This document shows, piece after piece, positions 8,782 to 16,297 of a stretch of 45,126 nt of DNA. The notes under the pieces are model-generated. The model was not told the DNA's origin and did not search any database. It saw only the letters and a list, made by a program, of their open reading frames with translations. Source of the DNA: Saprospirales bacterium (GTDB lineage: Bacteria; Bacteroidota; Bacteroidia; Chitinophagales; JADJOU01); contig CANESS010000004.1 of NCBI GenBank assembly GCA_947441115.1, forward strand, positions 1-45,126, in the 5' to 3' direction. The position numbers and the translations under genes are program-made. Positions within the stretch are counted from its first letter, which is position 1; each line of letters opens with the position of its first letter.

Positions 8782-9792
8782 CTACTTTTTCTCTAATTTC
8801 ATCACTCTCTCAAATAACTCCGGAAGCCTCTTTATCAAGACCTGCGATCTGAGCATTTTAGTATAGTCCCATGCAGGAGAACCCATCACTACCGCTCCTT
8901 CTTCCAAAGATTTAGATACACCACTTTGACCATTGATTCGAGCCTTATCCCCTATTTGAATATGACCAGCTAATCCCGCTTGACCTCCTATCATCACTTG
9001 ATTGCCTATTTTGGTGCTACCAGATACGCCCGTCTGAGCAGCGATTACTGTGTTTTTCCCTATGACTACATTGTGCGCTATTTGTACTAAGTTGTCTAAT
9101 TTAGTGCCAGTATGTATAAGTGTAGACCCCATGGTTGCTCTATCTACTACTGTATTAGCTCCTATTTCTATTTTATCTTCCAATATGACATTGCCGATTT
9201 GAGGTATTTTTGTATAGCTGCCATTGGCTGATGGCGCAAATCCAAATCCATCACTCCCAATAACTACTCCAGAATGCAAAATGCAATCGTCCCCTATGAC
9301 ACAGTCTTCATATATTTTTACCCCAGAATATAAAATGGTATTTTTTCCTATAGTTACATTTTTGCCAATAAATACATGCGGAAAAATCTTAGATCCATCC
9401 CCTAGTTTTACGTTCTCAGATAGATAGGCAAAACTTGCTATATATACTTGAGATCCTAAACAAGCCGATTCATGAATAAATGATTGAGGTTCTATGCCAG
9501 TCTGACTGATTTTAGTTTGATAGTATTCCAAAAGCTTGGCAGTAGCTTCGTAAGGGTTAGTACAGTGAATCAATGTGGTGGTGAGCGGTACAGAATAATT
9601 AAATTCATGCGTTACTAATATTACGGAAGCCTTTGTCTTTTCTAAATAAGGAGCGTATTTTTCATTAGCGAAAAAACAAAGACTTTTTTCGGTGGCTTCT
9701 TCAATTTTACTAAATGTGGTGACCTCAGCATTTTCATTACCTACTACACGCCCACCTATAAGCTGGGCTATATCTTTTGCTTTAAAAATCAT
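8782..9792 (-). CDS. lpxD: UDP-3-O-(3-hydroxyacyl)glucosamine N-acyltransferase LpxD
   Basis: Third lipid A step, N-acylating UDP-3-O-acylglucosamine. The N-terminal uridine-binding domain (about 1-100) starts MIFKAKDIAQLIGGRVVG, then hexapeptide repeats form the beta-helix. The catalytic His is in VQIAHNVVIGKN. The 336 residues are the usual length. It is the first gene of lpxD, lpxC/fabZ, lpxA, but 223 bases separate it from lpxC. A -7 box is at 9848-9855. Confidence 0.96.
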   Translation of the reverse strand: MIFKAKDIAQLIGGRVVGNENAEVTTFSKIEEATEKSLCFFANEKYAPYLEKTKASVILVTHEFNYSVPLTTTLIHCTNPYEATAKLLEYYQTKISQTGIEPQSFIHESACLGSQVYIASFAYLSENVKLGDGSKIFPHVFIGKNVTIGKNTILYSGVKIYEDCVIGDDCILHSGVVIGSDGFGFAPSANGSYTKIPQIGNVILEDKIEIGANTVVDRATMGSTLIHTGTKLDNLVQIAHNVVIGKNTVIAAQTGVSGSTKIGNQVMIGGQAGLAGHIQIGDKARINGQSGVSKSLEEGAVVMGSPAWDYTKMLRSQVLIKRLPELFERVMKLEKK

Positions 9793-9847
9793 GTGTTTAG
9801 TTTATTATGATTTATGATTAGGACAATAATTTATTATATTTATTGCT

Positions 9848-9855
9848 CAAATTTA
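9848..9855 (-). promoter_or_regulatory. -7 box TAAATTTG of lpxD
   Basis: A perfect TANNTTTG on the minus strand 55 bases before the lpxD ATG, within the 179-base divergent region shared with the enoyl-CoA hydratase gene. No good -33 element. Confidence 0.45.
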
Positions 9856-9918
9856 TACAATTTATATTGATTCTTTAAGTCTAATGCCTTTTAGGTAATA
9901 AAAATATAGCTCTCAATT

Positions 9919-9952
9919 TTTGGGATAATCTAAATGGAAACAATTAGGTTTG
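9919..9952 (+). promoter_or_regulatory. Candidate promoter of the enoyl-CoA hydratase gene
   Basis: TAGGTTTG (9945-9952) matches TANNTTTG. A TTTG at 9919-9922 is 22 bases upstream, slightly longer than the usual 19. The ATG follows 19 bases after the -7 box. Confidence 0.5.
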
Positions 9953-9971
9953 TGTATTAAATCAATTTTTT

Positions 9972-10739
9972 ATGCTATATCAGGAGGTGAAAAATAGAAT
10001 AGGCTATCTTATTCTCAATAGACTGGAAAAGAAGAATGCCTTAAATTATGAGTACATTAAAGCGATAAAGGCTACACTAGATGAGATGGCGCAAAATATC
10101 GAGGTGAAAGTATTGGTCATAAAATCGAATAGCGATGTCTTTTGTGCGGGAGCAGATTTAGAATACTTAATATCACTGAAGGAGAACAGCTTTGAGGATA
10201 ATTTAAAAGATACTAAACATATAGCAGAACTTTTTGATAAAATTTACAATTTCCCTAAACTGACTATAGCCCAGGTGGAAGGTCATGCCATTGCGGGTGG
10301 CTGTGGTATAGCTACCGCCGCTGATTTTTGCTATGCTACGCCTGATGCTAAATTTGGATATTCTGAAGTAAAAATAGGTTTTATTCCAGCGTTGGTTTCG
10401 GTCTACTTAATAAAGAAAATAGGGGAGACCAAGGCTAGAGAACTTTTACTGACTGGTAAATTGGTGGCAGGAGCAGAGGCTGAAAAGTTGGGTCTGATAA
10501 ATGGAATAGTCCCTATAGCAGAGATGACGGAGTATATAGATACTATCGCTAGTCAGTTGGTCACTTCGACAAGTGAAATTTCAATAAGAGAAACAAAAAA
10601 ACTACTCGTACAGCTCTACGATAAATCTTGGCTTGAGTCTATACATTTAGCCACCGAAGCCAATGCTAAAATGCGTGAAACGGCAGATTTTAAAAAGGGA
10701 CTTCAGTCATTTATAGACAAGGAAAAATTAACCTGGTAG
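9972..10739 (+). CDS. Enoyl-CoA hydratase/isomerase family protein (methylglutaconyl-CoA hydratase-like)
   Basis: A crotonase-fold enzyme of 255 residues, acting on an acyl-CoA. The CoA/oxyanion segments are FCAGADLEYL and EGHAIAGGCGIATAADFCYA. The second catalytic Glu of true enoyl-CoA hydratases is kept (GYSEVKIGF), but the first one is Gly here (GGCGIA instead of GGCELA). That pattern and the following FIPALVSVYLIKKIG are what I recall from LiuC-like methylglutaconyl-CoA hydratases of leucine breakdown. No other leucine-pathway gene is in the window, so the substrate remains open. It stands alone, divergent from lpxD. Confidence 0.85.
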   Translation: MLYQEVKNRIGYLILNRLEKKNALNYEYIKAIKATLDEMAQNIEVKVLVIKSNSDVFCAGADLEYLISLKENSFEDNLKDTKHIAELFDKIYNFPKLTIAQVEGHAIAGGCGIATAADFCYATPDAKFGYSEVKIGFIPALVSVYLIKKIGETKARELLLTGKLVAGAEAEKLGLINGIVPIAEMTEYIDTIASQLVTSTSEISIRETKKLLVQLYDKSWLESIHLATEANAKMRETADFKKGLQSFIDKEKLTW

Positions 10740-10748
10740 AGTTTAAAC

Positions 10749-10778
10749 TTGTCCATTACTAAATTAGTTTTATATTTG
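10749..10778 (+). promoter_or_regulatory. Promoter of the thiamine riboswitch/TonB receptor transcript
   Basis: TTG (10749-10751), exactly 19 bases, then TATATTTG (10771-10778): the best full match to the Bacteroidota -33/-7 promoter in the window. Transcription would start a few bases later, directly at the riboswitch aptamer. Confidence 0.8.
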
Positions 10779-10786
10779 CCTCACTA

Positions 10787-10869
10787 GCTTGCTAGGGGTG
10801 TTCCACTTGTGGGACTGAGATTATACCCTATTCACCTGATCCAGATAATACTGGCGTAGGAAAGGAAGC
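10787..10869 (+). ncRNA. TPP (thiamine pyrophosphate) riboswitch, THI element
   Basis: The conserved aptamer pieces occur in order: aggggtg, a small hairpin (gttccac tt gtgggac), ctgaga, taccc, acctgatccagataat, then the P5 closing ctgg and cgtagg. The P1 closing pairs are gctt (10787-10790) with aagc (10866-10869). The only gene downstream on this strand is the TonB-dependent receptor, 88 bases on. In known cases TPP binding turns expression off. Confidence 0.97.
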
Positions 10870-10957
10870 CGAGAGTTTCGATATTAAATCAGCTTTTATT
10901 GGAATTTTCAATCTCCCCCTTAGTTTGCTTTTTTCAATTAATAACTAATAATTAATA

Positions 10958-13156
10958 ATGAATAACTGTAAACGCATCCTCATAACTCTTTTTCTAATTC
11001 TATATGGATTATCTTATCATGCACAAAAAGATAGCACCAAAATACTCGGAGAAGTTCACATCAAAGCGATTCGATCAAATTCTCAAATGGCTACATCGTC
11101 TAGTATTATTAAAACGGAGGAACTACAGCACTTGAATTTAGGTCAAGATATTCCTACCTTGCTTCAGCAGCTGCCTGCGCTGCAACTATCTACCGATGCA
11201 GGAAACGGAGTAGGCTATTCTTATCTTTATATTCGAGGCATAGATGCCCAGCGCATTCAGGTCAATATCAATGGGGTGCCTTATAATGATGCTGAATCTC
11301 AAGAAGTTTATTGGGTCAATATGCCTGACCTATTCAGCAGTGCTGATGATATTCAGGTGCAGCGAGGTATCGGTTTTTCTGCCATGGGTGGCACTGGCTT
11401 AGGCGGTTCTATTTCTATTAAAACTACCAAGCGTCATCTCAAACCATTCCTAACTTATCAGACCAGTTTCGGAAGTTTTAATACCTTTAAAAATACACTT
11501 CAAGCATCTACTGGAGTGCTCCCCGATGGATGGCAAATCACCTCACGGGTCTCATGGATACAGAGCGAGGGCTTTGTAGATCGCTCATGGAGTCGTTTGG
11601 GCTCGTTTTATCTCGATGTATCGAAGTATGGAGATCGATATACCTCACATATCATTGCCAGTCATGGCAGGGAGCGCACCTATCAATCTTGGTTTGGGCT
11701 GAGCGAAGAAGATTATCTCGCGGGGGAACGTCAAAAAAATATAGCTGGCACAGACTACGGATCTAAGGTAGGCGAACCTTTTGCTAATCAGATAGACAAC
11801 TATCATCAAACACAACTGCAGTGGATTCAAAATTTTCTTTGGAAAAATGGACAACAATCTTCTATCACAGCATATATGACAAGAGGATTGGGGTATTACG
11901 AAGATTATAAAGCCAATCAAGATTATGCAAATTATGGAGTAGGCTTAGGAGGATTTGGCGATTTGACTCGGCAACTATGGCTCGATAATTATTTATATGG
12001 ATTCAATGCATCGCATAAGATAGAAAAAGCTCAATTTTCTAATACAAGTGCCATTTCCTTTTCCTATTATATGGGAGATCATTTCGGGAGAGTCAATGAG
12101 TTTTTCACCCTACCTGTTAGAAGCGCTTTGGATAGATTCTATCTCAACGATGCTAAAAAAACGGACCTGATGGCATTTAATAAATTAGTCTATCAAGCCA
12201 ATAAGTCAAGCTTTGTTTTAGACCTTCAGCTCAGACAGGTAAACTATTCTTCGGCTGGTAGTTTAAGAAATCAATCCATCTTTTCCTTCGATAAAAACTT
12301 CACCTTTTTCAATCCTAAACTGGGTTGGAGCTATACAGTCGATGCTAAAAGTAAATTCTACTCCTTCCTAGGACTAAGTCATAGAGAGCCTGTTCGCAGT
12401 GATTTTCTAGACGAAGATGCACTCAGTCAGCCTCGTCCTGAAAAGGTATATAATTTAGAATTGGGTTATGAGAAAAAATGGATATCGAGTGAACTCAAAG
12501 TTAATGTGTTCGCTATGTACTTTGTAGATCAGCTGGTACCTACTGGAAATATAAATACAGTAGGCGCTCCTATTCGTCAGAATGTAGATAAGAGTTATAG
12601 AGCAGGTGCAGAATTGGAATGGAATTATTGTTTCTCTAAAAAACTCTCTTTTTATATGAATCAATATCTGGCAGCGAATAGAATTCTAGATTATACAAAC
12701 TACCTCATCGCCTACAACGAATCAGATTATAGTGTAAATGCCAGTGCGTCAGAACAAATAAATTATACCTCTACTTCTATTGCATTTTCACCTTCGTGGA
12801 TTTCCTATGCCGAACTGAAATATAGTCCATGGAGCCATACCCATCTCCGTCTGATGAATAAAATAGTAAGCGCACAGTTTTTAGATAATACCTCTAGTGT
12901 AGCTAAATCAATTCCCCTTTATTCGTTTACAAATCTATCACTGTCTCATTCCTTAAAGCTGAGAGGCAAACAAGAAATTGAACTCAACTTGTTATTAAAC
13001 AATTTGTTCAATGCAGACTATATTACGCGGGGATATACTTACCATAGCGGCCATACGGTAAGCCCTGCAGGTAATGTCACACGCGGTAGTGATTATAATT
13101 TTTACTTTCCGCAGGCTGGGTTCAATTTCTTAGTAGGCGTGGGTTGGAAGATATGA
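10958..13156 (+). CDS. TonB-dependent outer-membrane receptor, probable thiamine transporter
   Basis: 732 residues with a signal peptide ending near SYHAQKD. There is no carboxypeptidase-like N-terminal domain; the plug starts almost at once (ILGEVHIKAIRSNSQMA is the TonB-box region, then QDIPTLLQQLPALQLSTDAG and the conserved YLYIRGIDAQRIQVNINGVP). The plug ends near residue 170 and a 22-strand barrel follows, closing with NFLVGVGWKI. The TPP riboswitch in its leader is the reason to call thiamine or a thiamine precursor as substrate: outer-membrane receptors under THI elements are known in Bacteroidota. The usual partners pnuT and thiamine pyrophosphokinase are absent here; the next gene is on the other strand. 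The receptor call is firm, the substrate is inferred from the riboswitch. Confidence 0.92.
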   Translation: MNNCKRILITLFLILYGLSYHAQKDSTKILGEVHIKAIRSNSQMATSSSIIKTEELQHLNLGQDIPTLLQQLPALQLSTDAGNGVGYSYLYIRGIDAQRIQVNINGVPYNDAESQEVYWVNMPDLFSSADDIQVQRGIGFSAMGGTGLGGSISIKTTKRHLKPFLTYQTSFGSFNTFKNTLQASTGVLPDGWQITSRVSWIQSEGFVDRSWSRLGSFYLDVSKYGDRYTSHIIASHGRERTYQSWFGLSEEDYLAGERQKNIAGTDYGSKVGEPFANQIDNYHQTQLQWIQNFLWKNGQQSSITAYMTRGLGYYEDYKANQDYANYGVGLGGFGDLTRQLWLDNYLYGFNASHKIEKAQFSNTSAISFSYYMGDHFGRVNEFFTLPVRSALDRFYLNDAKKTDLMAFNKLVYQANKSSFVLDLQLRQVNYSSAGSLRNQSIFSFDKNFTFFNPKLGWSYTVDAKSKFYSFLGLSHREPVRSDFLDEDALSQPRPEKVYNLELGYEKKWISSELKVNVFAMYFVDQLVPTGNINTVGAPIRQNVDKSYRAGAELEWNYCFSKKLSFYMNQYLAANRILDYTNYLIAYNESDYSVNASASEQINYTSTSIAFSPSWISYAELKYSPWSHTHLRLMNKIVSAQFLDNTSSVAKSIPLYSFTNLSLSHSLKLRGKQEIELNLLLNNLFNADYITRGYTYHSGHTVSPAGNVTRGSDYNFYFPQAGFNFLVGVGWKI

Positions 13157-13183
13157 TTTAAATAATATTTTCCAACAAAATCC

Positions 13184-14029
13184 TTACTTCTTATTCTTGT
13201 CCGCCCATCCGAAGACGTCTTGTAAAACAGATCCTACACGCTGTGCAGGGTTCTCTCTTATTTTACCTTCTTCTATAGCTACCATCAGGAATATACCGTC
13301 GGTGGCTTTCTGAGTGACATATTGCGAGAGATTTGGATTCATCTTTTGTACAAATGGCACCGCATTATAGGCTTTTATGGCATCTGACCAGTATTTGGTG
13401 GCATTGGCTTTCTGCAGGTTGGATTGTATGATAGGTTCAAACTTTGCAATAAGTACTTGACCACTCGTGCGCTGTAAATATTGTGTTGCAGCATCTTTAT
13501 CGCCAGTCAAGATATTGATAGCGTCTGTGATCGTCATTTGCTTGATAGCTTCTACAAATATTGGTTTGGCTTCTACCACAGCGGCTTCTGCTGCACGATT
13601 GACTGAGGTTATCACTTGATCACAAACAGAACCCATTCCCAAAGAACGAAGAGTAGATTCTATTTTTCGTGCCTCTGGGGGAAACAATATTTTAACTGCA
13701 GCGTTAGCCAAAAATCCGTCAATCTGTCCTAAATTATTCGCAGCTAAATCAGTTCCTGCGCTCAGGGCTTGTTTCAATCCATTCGCTGCCAATTCATTGG
13801 TCATAGACCCAGAGCTAGAAGAACTTCCCCCAAGCAATCCACCTAAGGACTCCATGACATTACCCATAGCAGAACCAGAGTCAGTGCTTTGAGAATAACT
13901 GCTCTTACTGTTGGTTTTACTAGTTTCTGTAGTTATTGTAGTCCTTTTCGTTTTTTTCCATGATTGTGCTTCTATAGAATTAAGCAGTAAAATAAAAAAA
14001 GTGAATGATACTATACGGGATAGATTCAT
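13184..14029 (-). CDS. DUF4197 domain-containing secreted protein
   Basis: 281 residues. The signal peptide MNLSRIVSFTFFILLLNSIEAQS is followed by a Ser/Thr/Gly-rich low-complexity stretch (about 35-80). From about residue 85 the sequence matches DUF4197: LAANGLKQALSAGTDLA, then LFPPEARKIESTLRSLGMG and DAATQYLQRTSG. The function of this family is unknown. It lies 30 bases after the TlpA-like gene and is probably co-transcribed with it, which places both in the periplasm or outer envelope. Confidence 0.85.
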   Translation of the reverse strand: MNLSRIVSFTFFILLLNSIEAQSWKKTKRTTITTETSKTNSKSSYSQSTDSGSAMGNVMESLGGLLGGSSSSSGSMTNELAANGLKQALSAGTDLAANNLGQIDGFLANAAVKILFPPEARKIESTLRSLGMGSVCDQVITSVNRAAEAAVVEAKPIFVEAIKQMTITDAINILTGDKDAATQYLQRTSGQVLIAKFEPIIQSNLQKANATKYWSDAIKAYNAVPFVQKMNPNLSQYVTQKATDGIFLMVAIEEGKIRENPAQRVGSVLQDVFGWADKNKK

Positions 14030-14059
14030 TGATTTTTGATTTAAAATTATAGATAGTAG

Positions 14060-14572
14060 TTACTTGGTGATCATAGTACTCAACTTATTCTCTATTTCGA
14101 ACTCATCGCCCTCTACATAGGAGTTGTGAGTATATACAATTTTACCTTCTCCATTGACAATTAGCGTAAAAGGAATTTGCTGTATACCTAGAGAGCGCAT
14201 CAAGTCCTGATTCATATCTAGTAAGATAGTGAATGGCCAATCTTCGCCTGTGACATATGTTTTCACTTTAGATTTAGCACGACTGTCATCCGTAGATACG
14301 GCTATGATTTCGGTATTGAGTTTTTCTTTCCACTTAGGCGCTAGGTCTACCATATTGCTCAGTTCTTTCTTGCAAGGTACACACCATGTAGCCCAAAAGG
14401 AGATTACATAGAATTTTCCTGGCTTAAGCAAGGATTTAAAATCTACTTTCTGACCACTCAAGTCCTCTACCATAGCTGTAGGCATGTCCTTAGCGTCTCC
14501 GCCGCCTGCCCAGGCATTTCCGATATAAGCAAAACTGAGTAAAAATAGAGATACGATTAATTTATTTTTCAT
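14060..14572 (-). CDS. TlpA/ResA-like thiol-disulfide oxidoreductase
   Basis: 170 residues with signal peptide MKNKLIVSLFLLSFAYIGNAWA. The thioredoxin fold carries the redox site WATWCVPCKKEL (Cys64, Cys67). The cis-proline segment is QIPFTLIV. It would reduce or oxidise disulfides of exported proteins; the CVPC dipeptide is usual for TlpA-like proteins. First gene of a two-gene operon with the DUF4197 gene; a -7 box lies 20 bases upstream. Confidence 0.9.
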   Translation of the reverse strand: MKNKLIVSLFLLSFAYIGNAWAGGGDAKDMPTAMVEDLSGQKVDFKSLLKPGKFYVISFWATWCVPCKKELSNMVDLAPKWKEKLNTEIIAVSTDDSRAKSKVKTYVTGEDWPFTILLDMNQDLMRSLGIQQIPFTLIVNGEGKIVYTHNSYVEGDEFEIENKLSTMITK

Positions 14573-14592
14573 TTTTTTATTTAGTGTTTTGA

Positions 14593-14600
14593 CAAATTTA
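14593..14600 (-). promoter_or_regulatory. -7 box TAAATTTG of the tlpA-like gene
   Basis: A perfect TANNTTTG on the minus strand, 20 bases before the ATG at 14572. It lies back to back with the plus-strand box at 14631-14638. No -33 TTG at normal spacing. Confidence 0.5.
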
Positions 14601-14630
14601 AATTAATCCATTTAATTTTCTAATTAAAAT

Positions 14631-14638
14631 TAACTTTG
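14631..14638 (+). promoter_or_regulatory. -7 box TAACTTTG of the DUF6029 gene
   Basis: A perfect TANNTTTG. It contains the TTG that the ORF track uses as start codon (14636), so that start cannot be right if this is the promoter. The ATG at 14663 is 24 bases downstream. Confidence 0.55.
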
Positions 14639-14662
14639 TCTTTTTTATTTATTAGTAAGATA

Positions 14663-16297
14663 ATGTATAAGTCCACTTGGTTTACACTCGCAGTGTTATT
14701 TAACAATTTTTTATTTTCTCAAGGTACCATTACCGGCAATTATCGTCTCAACGTAGATATGTACGATCGAGATAGTGCAATCGCTGCCGTGGGGCCAAAC
14801 TATGAAGTGAACAAAAATTCTGCGAATGCTTGGTTTGAACTGCGATATTTGGATATGAACAAAGGCATAGAAGCTGGAGTCAGATTTGATGGAAACTACA
14901 ATTCTATTTTGCAGAATCCACCTATTCCTGTTTCTTTCTATGGTATTGGGAACTGGTTTATCAAGAAAAAAGTGGAAAATTTAGAACTTACCGCTGGGTT
15001 TATCTATGAGCAGTATGGCAGCGGAGTAGCACTGCGTACCTTTGAGGAAAGGAATTTAGGCATAGATAATGCTATTTTCGGAGTCAAAGCGAAGTATACC
15101 ATCAACGAAAATTTTATGGTAAGAGGTATTGCAGGCACACAAAAATATAGACTAGATTATTTTGGGGCTTTTGTCAAAGGAATTAATCTGGAAGGAAATT
15201 TACCATTTGCTTCTAAGAAATACAATTACAATTTTGGCGTGGCTATTGTCAGTCGGACGCTGACTGAAAAGGATAGAGAGACGGTGAATAATGCCGTATC
15301 CTCCTATAGTTTCGCAGATTATTTTGCGGTACCTTATAATAATTATGTAGGAAATTACTACCATACTATGCAGCTTGGAAAATTCTCTTGGGGCACAGAT
15401 GCGGCTCTTAAAACGTCAGGTGCGGTCTTCAATCAATTCAATAATAAGTATGTAGATAAGATGGGTATTTCGTTTATGAATACTTTGTCTTATAGTAAAA
15501 AAGGCATAGGAGTCACCCTACAAAATCGCTATTTAGATCATTTCCAATTTCAGTCCACTGCCGAAGGTGCCGTAGCAGATTTTAATCTAAACAATAATAG
15601 AAGATTGTCTTTTTTAGCACCTATAAATAGACAAAACTCACTTCGATTGCCTGCTCGCTTCCAGATAGCACCGATAGAGCTAAGTGAGTTCGCTACTTCA
15701 TTAGATATTACCTATTCTCCGAGTAAAAAAACGCATATCAATCTAAATATTAGTGTTATAGACTCTAGTATAGGTTTTAAAACTCCCTATTATCGCGAGG
15801 CATACCTAGATATTGAGCGAAAGAAATTGCTCAATGGGAAACTAGACCTTCATGGAGGATTTCAGTATGTATTTTACAATCAAAGAAAATACCTAGTAGG
15901 CAATGAGCCAACGGATATTCAATCCTATACAGCTTTTATCGAACCTACATTTAGGATTGACCGTAAAAACTCCATTCGCTTTGAGTTTCAATATCAGCAT
16001 GCAGCTAAAGAATTGGGACAGTCTGTATTTGCCCTCATAGAATATAACGCAGCACCTAACTGGTCGATATCGGTTTCTGATTTATGGAATTTCTCTCCGA
16101 ACAAAAATTATGAAGTAGTGAAACAATACCAAACCCCGCATCATTTTTATTCAATTTTTACCTCTTATACTAAAGGCGCTACTCGATTTACATTAGCTTA
16201 TGCTAAGCAGCTCGCAGGCATTATCTGTACCGGCGGTGTATGCAGGTTTGAACCAGCCTTTAGTGGATTGAGATTTCAGTTGACGTCTAGTTTCTAA
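14663..16297 (+). CDS. DUF6029 family outer-membrane beta-barrel protein
   Basis: I chose ATG 14663 instead of the upstream TTG 14636, because a -7 box covers that TTG and the new N-terminus MYKSTWFTLAVLFNNFLFSQ is a clean signal peptide. The resulting 544 residues start GTITGNYRLNVDMYDRDS and are rich in alternating aromatic strands, ending in RFQLTSSF, as for an outer-membrane barrel. The pattern matches DUF6029, a family found in Bacteroidota with no known function. A Cys pair near the C-terminus (ICTGGVCRFEP) is unusual for a barrel and could form a disulfide in an extracellular loop. It converges with the TMTC-like gene, sharing 4 bases at the stops. Confidence 0.8.
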   Translation: MYKSTWFTLAVLFNNFLFSQGTITGNYRLNVDMYDRDSAIAAVGPNYEVNKNSANAWFELRYLDMNKGIEAGVRFDGNYNSILQNPPIPVSFYGIGNWFIKKKVENLELTAGFIYEQYGSGVALRTFEERNLGIDNAIFGVKAKYTINENFMVRGIAGTQKYRLDYFGAFVKGINLEGNLPFASKKYNYNFGVAIVSRTLTEKDRETVNNAVSSYSFADYFAVPYNNYVGNYYHTMQLGKFSWGTDAALKTSGAVFNQFNNKYVDKMGISFMNTLSYSKKGIGVTLQNRYLDHFQFQSTAEGAVADFNLNNNRRLSFLAPINRQNSLRLPARFQIAPIELSEFATSLDITYSPSKKTHINLNISVIDSSIGFKTPYYREAYLDIERKKLLNGKLDLHGGFQYVFYNQRKYLVGNEPTDIQSYTAFIEPTFRIDRKNSIRFEFQYQHAAKELGQSVFALIEYNAAPNWSISVSDLWNFSPNKNYEVVKQYQTPHHFYSIFTSYTKGATRFTLAYAKQLAGIICTGGVCRFEPAFSGLRFQLTSSF

